Of a stretch of 64,000 bases of DNA, positions 22,263 through 33,669 are shown one piece after another. Position numbers and translations under genes: made by a program. The notes below the pieces were generated by a model that saw only the letters and a program-made list of their open reading frames with translations, was not told where the DNA came from and did not search any database. Position 1 is the first letter of the stretch; each line of letters begins with the position of its first letter. Source of the stretch: Cryptomeria japonica (lineage: Eukaryota > Streptophyta > Pinopsida > Cupressales > Cupressaceae); contig NC_081412.1 of NCBI RefSeq assembly GCF_030272615.1, positions 691,616,083 through 691,680,082 of the forward strand, given 5' to 3'.

Positions 22263-22479
22263 GAATTTTCTGATAGAGATGAGAGTGACAGTATTATGAT
22301 TTGATGGATTGAAGACCTTGTATGATGATGACTCAGATTTCGCAGAACCTTGGAGAGCATGTGGAGAACTAGTTATAGTAGATAGAAGCAAGTGGTTATA
22401 TTACTTCATTCAGGATGGGATGTTATTCAGAGGAGTTCATTTGTGCATACCTAAGAGTTCTATGAGGGAGAATTTGATA

Positions 22480-23400
22480 AAGGAGAAACATAGTGGATGA
22501 TTAACTAGACATTCTGGTATTGACAAAATAGTAGCATTGGTGAGTGAGAAGTAATTTTGGCCCCATATTCATAAGGATGTTAGGAAATATGTGCAAAGTT
22601 GTAGAGTTTTTCAAGTTTGCAAAGGGTAGTAGTCAGAATGTGGGATTGTATAAACCTTTGATAGTACCAGTAAGATCTTGGGAGGATATAAGCATGGATT
22701 TCATACTTGGATTTCCTAAAATACCGAGAGGGAATGATTCTATATTTGTGGAAGTGGATAGATTCTCGAAGATGAATCATTTCATACCTTGTAAGAAGAC
22801 ATCAGATGCATTACATATAGAAGACTTATTTTTCAAGGAAGTAGTGAGATTGCATGGGTTACCTAAGAGCATAGTTTCAAACATAGACACTAAGTTTGTT
22901 GGTTATTTTTGGAGAACACTTAGGAAGAAGATGAAAATAGATTTGAAGTTTAGTTCTAATTTTCATTCACAGACTGATGGACAGACAAAATTAGTTAACC
23001 GGAGCTTGGGAAATTTGTTGAGATATTTAGTTGGAGATAAAACCAAAAGTTGGGATTTGATTCTTGCACAAGCAGAGTTTGCCTACAATAATTCAATAAA
23101 CATGAGTACCGAAAGAACACCTTTTGAGATTGTTACCAAAGTGCATCCTAGAGGTATATTAGAATTAAGAGATATTAGCAGTGAAGACTAGAGAAGTTTG
23201 GAAGAAGAAGAATTTGCAGATCACATGAAGGACTTACATATTCAAGGTAAGCAACATTTGGAGGACATGAATAGCAAGTATAAGGAGAAGGTAGATGAGA
23301 AGAGGAGACATAAGGAATTTGAAGTTGGCAGTGAAGTGATGGTGTATCTAAGAAAATAAAGATTCCTAGATGGAACTTATAACAAATTGTAGATGAAAAT
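22480..23400 (+). pseudogene. GY integrase
   Basis: A zinc-domain remnant (HSGIDKIVALV, CRVFQVCK) precedes the core at 22680-23190 with SWEDISMDFILGFPK, GLPKSIVSNIDTKF and QTDGQTKLVNRSL, which carry the expected D, D and E region. The stop at 22552 replaces an aromatic position; another lies at 23191. Confidence 0.85.
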
Positions 23401-23574
23401 GTTTGGACCTTGCAGGATTTCGAGAAAGTTTAGTTTTGGGAATGCATATGAAGTGGAGTTGCCAAATAGTCTAAGTATTTCACCTGTGTTTAACATTGCA
23501 GATCTTCACAAGTGTTGTGAACCAGAATTTAGTGATGACAGTATTATAGACTTGGAGAAACAATTTCCCTAGAA

Positions 23575-23745
23575 GGAACCAGATCAAATTGAAGACATTT
23601 TGGATAGTAGGATTGGGCGTAGTACCCAGAGCAGTCAGTATAAGGAGTATCTTGTGAAGTGGAAGGACAAACCAATTGAAGATTCATCTTGCATTTATCA
23701 GGCAGAGGTAGACTGCCTTGGTTTTTCTTTGACCTTGACAAATTG
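23575..23745 (+). pseudogene. GY C-terminal chromodomain
   Basis: EYLVKWKDKPIEDSSCIYQAE matches the chromodomain core (YLVKWKG...D.TWE...). This places GY among chromoviruses, whose integrase tail is thought to direct insertion to marked chromatin. The usual Trp after Ser-Ser is replaced by Cys. Confidence 0.75.
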
Positions 23746-23780
23746 AGAGACTCACGTTTTCAATAACCCCGAATGGCTGA

Positions 23781-24560
23781 TGCAGGAGCATCCCCGGTTC
23801 ATAGCAATCTTGCATCAACCAAAAATATTTCATTTTTGTTTTTGCTTTCTATTTGTAGTTTTATCATTTCTTTTTGTGTGTCCCAGATTTAGCTCACCAG
23901 ATCTTGTGAAGTTGGATTTTGCTAGAATACTTGATCATCTTCCTTATTTACAAACTGTGAAGCATTTGGATCATTTTCTGACAAGTTATCGCTACCGGTT
24001 CCCATGACAGTTTCATGTTACTGGTTGCCTGGACCTATTTGCATTTGTGATCTACTAGATCCCTTCCGTAGATTGCAGATCCCTGAGCCTTGATTCTGAT
24101 GTTCCTTGGCATGTGGCCAACCTTTTCCCATGATCTACTCTTCATCCTTTGGATTTTCCAGAGAAATATCTTGGCAGAGGCCGACCTTATTGGTTTTGCA
24201 CGTTCGGTCTTGTTCTTCGAGTTTTGATCCCTTTTTGGGCCGACCGGATCCCCTTGGATAAGATAAATCATTGTAATAGAGAATTATAATGTATCAAAGA
24301 AGTTAGAATAAGCATAGAAGATAGATCTTAAGATTTGAGGTCCCGATTGTGACCTGTTATATATTTTGAGCATGTTTAGCAGGCCTGTGAGTTGGTTTTT
24401 GTGATGAGGTTGTTACCGGTTGGTTGTAATCAATTTTCATGTTATATTTCAGTCTATTATGCATTTCCTCCATCATGTCTTTGTGTTTCCATTGTGTTTA
24501 CTCTTGCTGACTGGTCTGGATTGATCTCTTTGAGGTCCCTCCTAACTAGTGACTACTTCA
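23781..24560 (+). repeat. GY 3' LTR
   Basis: 780 bp partner of the 5' LTR. The preceding polypurine tract is degenerate (GAATGGCTGA). Confidence 0.88.
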
Positions 24561-25119
24561 CAAACTATTTAGATTTTTGGATTATTCTATTTTAGACACT
24601 TTTGAATCAAACTCAAGGAGAAGAGATCTAGTACCTTTTTTAAAAATCATCGATTATTTCACTTCTTCACCAAAATTCTCATGGTATTGCCAAATTCATC
24701 AACCCAAGGTAGGTATGCAACAACATCTTCTTCCTCCATGTTCAAACTTTCAAACAATCCCCCATAAGTTTGAACTTTTTCTTCATTGACTTTATCACCA
24801 CCTTCATAGATATTATACAACTTATATCTCAAACTTCTTTTGTAGTTCCAGAATGCATTATTTTTAAAAACTCAAAGTTAGACAGCCTACATAAATTAAG
24901 ATTTATTGCCTTTGCTCTAGCTTCACGTTCTATCTTCCTAGCTTGATCTCTTGGAGGAATTTCTATAATCTCATAACTATCTGCAATAAATTGCCAAACA
25001 TCAAATAATAAAACCATCAAATAGGCTTCCATCCTTACTCTAAAAAATGCATAATTAGATCCATCAAACAAATGTGCCTTGTTTGAAGATAGACCTTCTT
25101 GTGAAACTAAATGTGACAT
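24561..25119 (-). pseudogene. Copia gag remnant, N-terminal half
   Basis: ATG on the minus strand at 25119. The segment LFDGSNYAFFRVRMEAYLM is the typical N-terminus of plant copia gag (LFDGxNYxxWxxRM). Beyond 24829 the reading is broken by several stops but still follows gag order to the GY insertion point at 24561, then continues at 18361. Confidence 0.75.
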
Positions 25120-25175
25120 CCAAGATCTACCTCAAGTTGTTAATATTCATCCAAGGAACTTAGCCCTGATATCAG

Positions 25176-25923
25176 TAGAAGGACACACAATATACTAAGA
25201 GGGGGGTGAATTAGTTTAGGCAAAAAAATCAACTTCTATTCCATTTTATCATTAGATGTTCTAGATCAATCCATTAATGTAAAAAATAATTCAAATGATA
25301 AGTATAATCACACAAGTTAACACTTGATATATGTGGAAACTTATAAGGGAATAAACACGATGAGAATAGTTGCTTGGATCTACTGCCCAAATCTAGACTC
25401 ACAAAATAATATATCACTTACAATATAAAGTAGGCACTAACCTATTAGAGACATCAATTCCCAATTACATTTGCAAGAACCAACCTACATGAGACAACAA
25501 TCCAAATAAAATACAAAAGATATGAATTGTGTACTTTCCAAGAAAAATACTTAGCTTCTTTCTAATCTGGACATCATCAAAACTATTTCACACAGTACAT
25601 ATTATCTTTTAATGAAACAACACAATTATTGGGATGCTACTCAGATTGCATCACCCACATACTCACACATAAACCTCTCCTTATAGATATTACAATAATG
25701 GACACTCTAGGAATGAAACTAGAACAACTATATATATGAGTTACAATGATAATTACATTCACATGTTGGCATAAAATAGTTACAATATCCACAAATTGGC
25801 AACAATAAATTCCTTAACCAAATGTGCAATAGGCCAAGTCTAAAAGCCCACACATTACTTCCAAAGAAAGATCATTCTATCCATTACCCATGTAACTTAA
25901 TTTGGTCCCATTGGTCATCCACA
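25176..25923 (-). repeat. LTR of the split copia element (approximate ends)
   Basis: On the minus strand this ends with a CACCCCCCTCTTAG tract like the other copia LTRs, followed by a primer-like TGATATCAGGGC (about 25164-25175). A clean TG...CA pair was not found, so the ends are approximate. No second copy is visible. Confidence 0.5.
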
Positions 25924-25924
25924 C

Positions 25925-26013
25925 TGTAATACCCCGCTAGGAACCCTAAAGGAAAACAACACAACTAGGCAACTAAAGGGTGAAATATTTTTTTTATAAG
26001 ATTAAGTGCATTT
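25925..26013 (-). repeat. End of a LARD-like LTR interrupted by CO1
   Basis: TGTAATACCCCGC at 25925 (minus strand: GCGGGGTATTACA) resembles the terminal inverted repeat TGTAATGCCC/GGGCATTACA of the LARD at 41460. CO1 interrupts it after base 26013; the same sequence probably resumes at 31718. Confidence 0.4.
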
Positions 26014-27076
26014 TGTTAGGTCCTGGAGACAACTGAGAGGGGGTGGGGGGTGAATCAGTTGTCAAATAAATTCAAACCAAAAACAATTTAACCAAATTAA
26101 TGCTTAATACTGGTAAACCAGTTAAGTATGTCGGCAGACAGTTTTAATAGTTAATTTCTATACCAGTAAAGATTAGTGCATGAAACATAAACACAAAGTC
26201 ATCCACAACACATAACACCAATATTTGTATGTGGAAACCCTGTAAGGGGAAAAATCATGGTGGGAAACCTTACCCACAATCAGATGATACTACTGTAGAT
26301 AGTAAGTGTATATAAATGGGGTCTGCACATGCAGAAAGGCCAACCGCCTAGAGCTCACTACTCAAACACAAATGGGAGTCACACTAACTATAGTTGGATG
26401 GTTAAATCCAATAAGAATGTATTGCTCAAAATAGCATCTTCATAAGCTAGATTCAGTACCGGTGTAATGCTGATATGCTTTCACAAAAACCTAGCTTCAC
26501 CTTCAAATGATGTCTACATGTATAGATCTTCTTAATCTCGCATATACCTTCACAAAAACCTTTTTCGCATTCCACCTTTGATCTTGTAAATAAGATCTTA
26601 CATTTATACCATAACCTAAGACCAATTTTAGTAGGTCGGCTCTACAAGATATTTCAATAAAAACATTTTACAAACAATATATTATCTGATGCAATAACCG
26701 ATTGAACATGTCAGATTAATGCATTTACAACAATAATTAATCATCTCCATAGCATGCCATACTGATCTAGAAAAGATAAACTTACTGGTGTAACCCTAGA
26801 CCTATTTGTCGGTAACAACAAATATGCAATTATGAATATACCAATGAACAAAACTCTAGGACAAGATGTCCAAATGATGTCTTCGACATAACCATGTGTT
26901 TTCCATATCATTCCAAGTTTCGGTGATCATTATATCTTGCCGGTGTACTAGATACTGATGACTATGCATGAGTCAGTTGCTTGCCGGTGAATATTGTTGA
27001 TCCCCCAAAGTGCCAGAGTTGATAAGTGTTTAGTAGGTGTTGACATTAATGACAAAACCATACCAAAATACCAACA
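26014..27076 (-). repeat. CO1 3' LTR
   Basis: 1,063 bp. Contains the shared LTR box at 26346-26365 and the GTCATTAATGTCAAC motif (minus) at 27039-27053. Confidence 0.92.
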
Positions 27077-27310
27077 ATCTCCCCCTTTTGCATTGATGGC
27101 AACACAAGATGGAAAAACCATCAAAGTGCCAAAACAGAAATGCCAAATACCAAAAACCAACAATCTCCAAAAAGATCATAACCAAAAATTAAAATACATA
27201 CAGAGAGTAATAATCTCTCCTAAACAACAATCTCTCCCCCAGGAGCAATATGTGTTTTCCTTGTGTTTTTCAAAGTTTTTCCATACCAATCTCTCCCCCT
27301 TTGACATCAA
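27077..27310 (-). promoter_or_regulatory. CO1 polypurine tracts
   Basis: Minus-strand AAAAGGGGGAGATT (27077-27090) adjoins the 3' LTR. Further G-tracts lie at about 27232-27242 (CTGGGGGAGAG) and 27292-27302 (AAAGGGGGAGAG). Confidence 0.7.
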
Positions 27311-27460
27311 ATGCCAAAGTCACAACAAAACCAAATTCATATACCAAATACCAATCAATTCAATATACCAACTACTCCCCCTAAGAAGTAGCTTCCCATC
27401 AAAGACTAGAATAAAAGATTTGTTTGTTAATTCTGTCGATTGATGACAATCATCAACTTC

Positions 27461-29045
27461 CTAAGTCTCTATCGGTGGGGGTATGACCCCAAGCTGATCT
27501 CTGAGATATTCAAAAGTCTCCTTAGGCAAAGGTTTAGTGAAAATATCTGCAATCTGCTCTTTAGTATTCACATAAACCAGTTTTATCTCCTTTGCTTCAA
27601 CATTTTCCCTTAGAAAATTTAGTTTGATAGAAACATGTTTGGTTTTAGAATGTAGTACCGGATTCTTAGATATATCAATTGTTGTAGTGTTGTTATAATA
27701 GATAGTAATAGGTTCCTTGCATTTTAACTTTATGTCTTTCAACATTTTCTTAAGCCATAGTACCTATGTATAGTTAGTTGCTGCTGCAACATATTCTAAT
27801 TCTGCTGTTGATAAAGATGTACAACTTTGTTTCTTACTCAACCAAGAAACTAGTCTTTTTTCAAGAAAGAATGCTCCGTCGGTGGTGCTTTTTCTATCAT
27901 CCACATCTCCTGCCCAATTTGCATCTGTGCATGCACATAATTCAAAGTTTTCATCTCTGGGGTACCATAATCCAAGATTTATAGTGCCTTGTAAGTACCA
28001 AAAAATCCTTTTTACTGCTGATTCATGATTTTCTCTAGGATTACTTTGAAATCTTGAAACAATACATACTGCATTCATAATATCACGTCTGGTTTGTGTC
28101 AAATACAGTAAACCTCCTATCATAAATTTGTATCTAGTTGGATTAACAGGTGTAGATTCATCCCTTTGTGATAGTTTGTCATTTGTTGTCAGGTGTGCTT
28201 ACCGGTTTAGAGTTCTCCATCCCAAATTTCTTTAGTAACTCTTTTAAGTACTTGGATTGACTCAATAATATACCTTTATCAGTCTATGAAATCTGCAATC
28301 CTAAAAAGAATTTTATTTCTCCAATCATAGACATTTCAAAGTCTTGTTGCATTTTAATAGAAAATTCTTTACATAATCCATATTCTCCTCCAAAGATTAT
28401 ATCATCAACAAATACTTCTATAATCAAGATGTCATCATTAGTTATTTTATAATATAAATTGTTGTGTGCATTCCCTTTAGTAAAACCAATCTTTAAAAGA
28501 TACTTATCCAATCTTGCATACCAAGCTCTTGGAGCCTACTTTAGTCCATACAGAGCTTTTCTTAACCTGCAAACCATATCATTGTCATCTATCAAAGAAA
28601 ATCCATCAGGTTGTTCAATGTAGACTTCCTCTTCAAGATCTCCATTCAAAAATGCACATTTAATATCCATTTGATAAACTTTATAGTTCTTGTGTGCTAC
28701 AAAAGCCAAAAATAATCTGACTGCCTCAATTCTAGCTACCGAAGCAAAGGTTTCATTGTAATCAACTCCTTCTTTCTGAGAATATCCCTTACACACTAGT
28801 CTTGCTTTATTTCTGACAACCTTACCATCTTCATTAAGTTTGTTTCTGAATACCTATTTGATTCCAATTACATTTTTATCTTTAGGCCGAGGAACTAATG
28901 TCCAAGTGTTATTTTTCACAATTTGTTGTAATTCTTCTTCCATAGCTTTATTCCAAAATTTATCTGCACATGCCTCATTAACAGATGATGGTTCAATTTG
29001 AGAAATAAGACATACCTCTTCATTTGCCAATATTCCTCTTGTCAT
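27461..29045 (-). pseudogene. CO1 reverse transcriptase and RNase H
   Basis: From 29045 down: the RT N-terminal WNKAMEEELQQI and TWTLVPRPKDKN blocks; [20 protein letters not shown]; the catalytic FVDDIIFGG (about 28400); RNase H with DANWAGDVDDRKSTT and STAELEYVAAA; and the C-terminal DIFTKPLPKETFE. Only one frameshift is needed (28130-28280). All other breaks are TAG codons at 28854, 28536, 28284 and 27764, standing at positions that read Trp, Gln, Gln and Gln in the family consensus. Confidence 0.92.
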
Positions 29046-29936
29046 AACTCCTTTAAATTTTTTTCCAATTATCTAATCTTCAGAATGATTCAGTCTTACA
29101 TACCGGGGTGTCTTTATTTGTTGTTGTTCCTCAATTACTATGGAATCCTCAAATGATACTGAGGTAACTAGATCTTCATTCTATACCGGTGGATTTAGAG
29201 TAGGTTCATTTGTCAAAATTTCTATTGCCAGTTCAGAGTCTATATACCTTGAAGTTCCTCTAAATTGTTCATTAATTTTTACATTTGTACTTTCAACAAT
29301 TTTCTACAATCTTTTATTAAAATAGCTATATGCCTTACTCTTAGATGAATAACCAAGAAATATTCCTTCATCACTTCTAGGATCAAATTTGCCAATATAC
29401 TCATTTCTTCTGATATAGCATTTACTTCCAAAAATTCCAAAATACTTAAGAGTAGGAGTATTACCAAACCATAGTTCATGAGGGGTCTTACCGGTTTCAC
29501 CTTTGATGTGAACTTTGTTGAATGTATAGACCATTGTACTGACTGCTTCTCTCCAATATACATGTGGTAGGTTTGCTTCTGATAACATACTTCTTGTTGC
29601 ATCCAAGATAGTTCAGTTTTTCCTTTCAACAACTCCATTCTGCTGTGGTGTCCGAGGTGCTGATAGTTGTCTTCTGATTCCATTCACTTCATAGAATGTA
29701 TTAAATTCCTTAGATGTAAATTCTCCTCCTTGATCTGATCTTAGACATTTGATTTTCTTACTGGTTTCATTTTCAACCATTGCTTTGAATAGTTTGAACT
29801 TTCCAAGTGCTTCTGATTTTTCTCTAAGAAAAGTAACCCAACACATTCTAGAATAGTCATCAATGATTAGCATGAAATATATATCACCTTGTAAGCTTTT
29901 AGTTCTAGCTAGACTACATAAATCAGTGTGAATCAA
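29046..29936 (-). pseudogene. CO1 integrase core
   Basis: HTDLC, the IIDDYSRMCWVTFL block, LRSDQGGEFTSKEF and TPQQNGVVERKN carry the D-D-E region (about 29930-29615). TGA at 29613-29615 replaces the Arg of ERKNR; further TAGs are at 29304, 29181 and 29073. The C-terminal HELWFGNTPTLKYFGIFGSK block is intact. Confidence 0.9.
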
Positions 29937-29946
29937 ATCAAGAGCA

Positions 29947-30591
29947 TTATTTGATTTTTATGGAATACTTTTTAAGTTTTCCAGTGGGATTTTCTACTTG
30001 ATAATCTTTGTCCATCCCTCCGTATGTATCCCTAGTAACTGATGCATTAGGCATAGTTCTTAACTCATTTATAGCAGTGACTTTCATTTTATATGCTGGT
30101 GGCAATCCTCTTAAAACTTTTGAAACAATTTCATCCTCACGTAAGGTTCCTCCACAACATTTAATACCCAAAACAATTTCAATTACTCTTTCCATAAAAG
30201 TAGAAATCCTTTCATCTTCTTCCATTTTCAGATGTTCATACCTAACCCGGAAGCTTTCAAGTTTTGCAATTTTGACTATGGAATCTCCTTCATTCAGTGT
30301 TTCTAAATGATCCCAAATAGCTTTAACAGTAGACCTATCTGATAGTCCCATGATTTGTTGATCTGATAATGCACTCAAAAGTGCTTCTCTTGCTTTGCAA
30401 TCATTTTCCTCATCTTTAGTCGAGTTAGTTGGACTAGGCTGACCTTGTACAGTAGCAGTATAACCATTCTTTGTAACATCCCAGATGTTCTTTCCAATGC
30501 AATTTAGATTTGTCTTCATTCTAATCTTCCATATGCCATAGTTGGTTCCATCAAGTTTAGGACTGTCCTTCCTGAAATAGTTAGTAGACAT
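29947..30591 (-). pseudogene. CO1 gag, truncated before the zinc knuckle
   Basis: ATG at 30591, an open frame of 214 codons with UBN2-type copia gag features: LDGTNYGIWKIRMKTNL, ALLSALSDQQIMGL, LEGDSIVK-like and RISTFMERV. After ASVTRDT (about 30010) the sequence no longer follows gag and reaches the integrase core within about 70 bases. The expected Lys-rich C-terminus, CCHC knuckle and protease (roughly 1 kb in CO2 and CO3) are absent. Confidence 0.88.
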
Positions 30592-30632
30592 TGGATCTCC
30601 TCAAGCTGTTAAACTTCTGCAAAAGAAGACTA

Positions 30633-30644
30633 TGCTCTGATACT
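30633..30644 (-). promoter_or_regulatory. CO1 primer-binding site
   Basis: Minus-strand AGTATCAGAGCA three bases after the 5' LTR end, tRNA-Met type with one change. Confidence 0.75.
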
Positions 30645-30647
30645 AAT

Positions 30648-31712
30648 TGTTAGGTCTCGGAGACAATTAAGAGGGGGGGGGGGGGGGGTGAATCGGTTGT
30701 CAAATAAATTCAAACCAAAAACAATTTAACCAACTTAATGCTTAATACTGGTAAACCAGTTAAGTACATCGGCAGACAGTTTTAACAGTTAATTGCTATA
30801 CAGGTAAAGATTAGTGCATGAAACATAAACACAAAGTCATCCACAACACATAACACCAATACTTGTATGTGGAAACCCTGTAAGGGGAAAAACCACGGTG
30901 GGAAACCTTACCATAATCAAATGATACTACTACAGATAGTAAGTGTACATAAATGGGGTCTGCACATGCAGAAATGCCAACCACCTAGAGTTCACTGCTC
31001 AAACACAAATGGGAGTCACACTGACTATAGTTGGATGGTTAAATCCAAAAAGAATGTACTGCTCAAAATAGCACTTCATATGTTGGATTCAGTATCGGTG
31101 TAATGCTGATATACTTTCACAAAAACCTAGCTTCACCTTCAAATGATGTCTATGTGTATAGCTCTGCTTAATCTCGCATATACCTTCACGAAAACCTTTT
31201 TCGCATTCCACCTTTGTTCTTGCAAATAAGATCTTACATTTATACCATAACCTAAGACCAATTTTAGTAGGTTAGCTCTACAAGATATTACAATAAAAAC
31301 ATTTTACAAACAATATAATATCTGATGCAATAACCGATTGAACATGTCGGCTTAATGCATTTACAACAATAATTAACCATCTCCATAGCATGCCATGCTG
31401 ATCTAGAAAAGATAAACCTGCTGGTGTAACCCTAGACCTATTTGCCAGTAACAACAAATATGCAATTATGAATATACCAATGAACAAAACTCCAAGACAA
31501 GATGTCCAAATGATGTCTTCGACATAACCATGTGTTTTCCATATCATTCCAAGTGTCGGTGATCATTATATCTTACTGGTGTACCAGATACCGATGACTA
31601 TGCATGAGTCACTTGCTTGCCAGTGAATGTTGTTGATCCTCCCAAGTGCCAGAGCTGATAAGTGTTTAGTAGGTGTTGACATCAATGAAAAAACCATACC
31701 AAAATACCAACA
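30648..31712 (-). repeat. CO1 5' LTR
   Basis: 1,065 bp partner. The visible differences from the 3' copy are mostly C/T and A/G changes, plus a longer G-run at 30672-30689. Confidence 0.92.
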
Positions 31713-33216
31713 CATTTATTATAATAGTTGCACGTTTAATAACACAGCGGAAGTCTAACACATGATTTCCTAAGAGTTACCAACAAAGATTAATTCGTAG
31801 ATTATATTAACATCATGGTTAATCCAATTGTCCATTTGATTAGATAAATTAAATGCTTAAGTTTAAAACTACACATACTTCTAAATTCCATAATGAAAGA
31901 ATCAAAGTATTCCAATGCATTTATTTATCCATAAACCATCTATACATAAGACCAAAGCAAGTGAATTAACATACATTCCACTGACATAATATTACAATAT
32001 CCATAATTACATGGCTTCCAAAATACCACGGAATCGAAAAGTTACAATATCAAGATTACATAAAAGTCTGATACAATGACCACAAGGTCTCAACTGAACA
32101 ATGATCACGAACAAGAGCTAGTACATGAACCACGAACCAAGAAACACCAGCAAAGCCTTTCCTCGCTTGACGATACAATCCAGAACATCTGATGGGAAGT
32201 GGCACTACCACCCGACCATGTGATCCCAAAATGGAACCACCCCACCATGCTAGGAGATAGTAGAAAACCCTCAAGAAAGCAAAATAAGACAAGTATGAAA
32301 GAACTACATGACTCTGCAAACATCCACGTGACTCAACTCAAAAACACTAATGACTCTAAGGAGAGAGTTTCATCGCATGGCTTATGGTGGTTACCATGGT
32401 AGGCCTTCATAGGTCCTGGCCCCCATCCTGGGTTATCCTGGTAACCTCTCCCGAACCTCTGGCTCCATCGAAGTCTCATACGGACCCTACCAATCCTTTC
32501 GTGAAGAAAAGGTGGTAAGTTTGCCATTCCAGGCCTTCTCGCAACATTATGAGCCCTGTACTAGCACTCACCTATGCATGGGGTACATTATCTTAATTAA
32601 TATTTAATCTACCCACCCCCTAATCAATTATTAGGTTATCACTTCTTGACTGACTTTCGAGGGGTTATCCTGCCATCCACTTCGGGCATGGTCCTTGCTC
32701 GAAAGCCACTCTCTCTCATAGGACACTCACAAGAAAGGTATCTCTATGAGAACTCTATGGCGAAACAAATAGCCATATCTTATCCTGACAAACCATAGGT
32801 GAAGGAAACACAATCACTAACCCAAGATTGACCATTTGGACAAAACACACAATGGCTCACATCAACGGGGTTATACAGTAACACCTGACCAAGGAGATAT
32901 AATAACATATGACATGATGACAACTCAACCAAAATTGCAATGAAATTAAGCTTGACTACAAATACCATTTACACAAGATCCTAATACAGGCAATCTTTTC
33001 TTAAAACAGCCAAAAGCATAAATAACTTGCAATTAAAGATTTTCTAGACAATAAGAAAATACAACTATATTAATGCAAAGAATTCAATTTTTTCATTTGT
33101 CCAATAAAGTTTAAACAATCACATAAAAATTAATCTCCTAATGTATATGTTCATAATTTATTAACAAACAGATCCGATTAGACTATATCAATAATCTAAA
33201 TTAAATTCCAAATTCC

Positions 33217-33220
<4 letters not shown>

Positions 33221-33257
<37 letters not shown>
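33221..33257. repeat. (TA)n microsatellite
   Basis: Uninterrupted TA dinucleotides, about 18 units. Confidence 0.9.
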
Positions 33258-33263
<6 letters not shown>

Positions 33264-33580
33264 ATATTATAATTACATAATATGTATATTCTTCAAATAT
33301 AATATTATATAATTATATCACATTAAAATATATGATAAAAAGAAGATTTAAATTTGAAATAATTTTCATTTCCACTAATTATGAAATAGCTTTATTTTTT
33401 AAAATAACCCAATTAAAACCACAACAAATTATATATATGTGTGTGTGTGTGTATGTATATATAAATATAATATTAGTATTACTTTTGAACATATTAAAAA
33501 TTAAACAAAACTGAACTTATAAACTTCAGTGGCCAAGCAAAAGGAAACGCAGTGTATAACTGTGATTTAATTTAAATCTA

Positions 33581-33669
33581 GTAGCTTGCTACCCTAGGGC
33601 AGCATGTTGTCGTGCGGTAGCACATGCTACCGTCGGTAGCATTACTACCGTATATGGTAGCCTGCTACC
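33581..33669 (+). repeat. Cluster of GGTAGC...GCTACC palindromes
   Basis: Four successive inverted repeats in 90 bases: GTAGCTTGCTAC (33581-33592), GGTAGCACATGCTACC (33616-33631), GGTAGCATTACTACC (33635-33649) and GGTAGCCTGCTACC (33656-33669). Confidence 0.75.

Larger units (their letters stand above)
18362..24560 (+). mobile_element. GY: Ty3/gypsy chromodomain retrotransposon, defective
   Basis: LTRs 18362-19141 and 23781-24560 (780 bp each, TG(T/C)AGGAGCATCCCC...CTTCA). Gag, protease, reverse transcriptase, RNase H, integrase and a terminal chromodomain lie in that order, the chromovirus arrangement of Ty3/gypsy. Every domain carries stops or shifts. It is inserted in a copia gag remnant, flanked by an 8-bp direct repeat CAAACTAT (18354-18361 and 24561-24568) instead of the usual 4-6 bp. 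Confidence 0.9.
26014..31712 (-). mobile_element. CO1: Ty1/copia retrotransposon with internal deletion
   Basis: LTRs 26014-27076 and 30648-31712 (TGTTAGG...CCAACA as plotted), perfect TSD CATTT at 26009-26013 and 31713-31717. Order on the minus strand: primer site, gag, integrase core, RT, RNase H, PPT, the Ty1/copia order. The gag C-terminus, zinc knuckle, protease and integrase N-terminus are missing through a deletion near 29940-30005. By eye its LTRs are the most alike of any pair in the window, suggesting the youngest insertion. Confidence 0.93.

Noticed and set aside
18108-25119. Host zinc-finger gene on the minus strand
   Set aside because: The CCHC knuckle with a LFDGSNY-type N-terminus and the order of motifs is copia gag, split by GY.
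27461-29936. TAG read as an amino acid (recoded amber codon) in CO1 pol
   Set aside because: The stops are scattered, also affect an Arg position through TGA, and are accompanied by a frameshift and a deletion. Cytosine deamination explains them without a new code.
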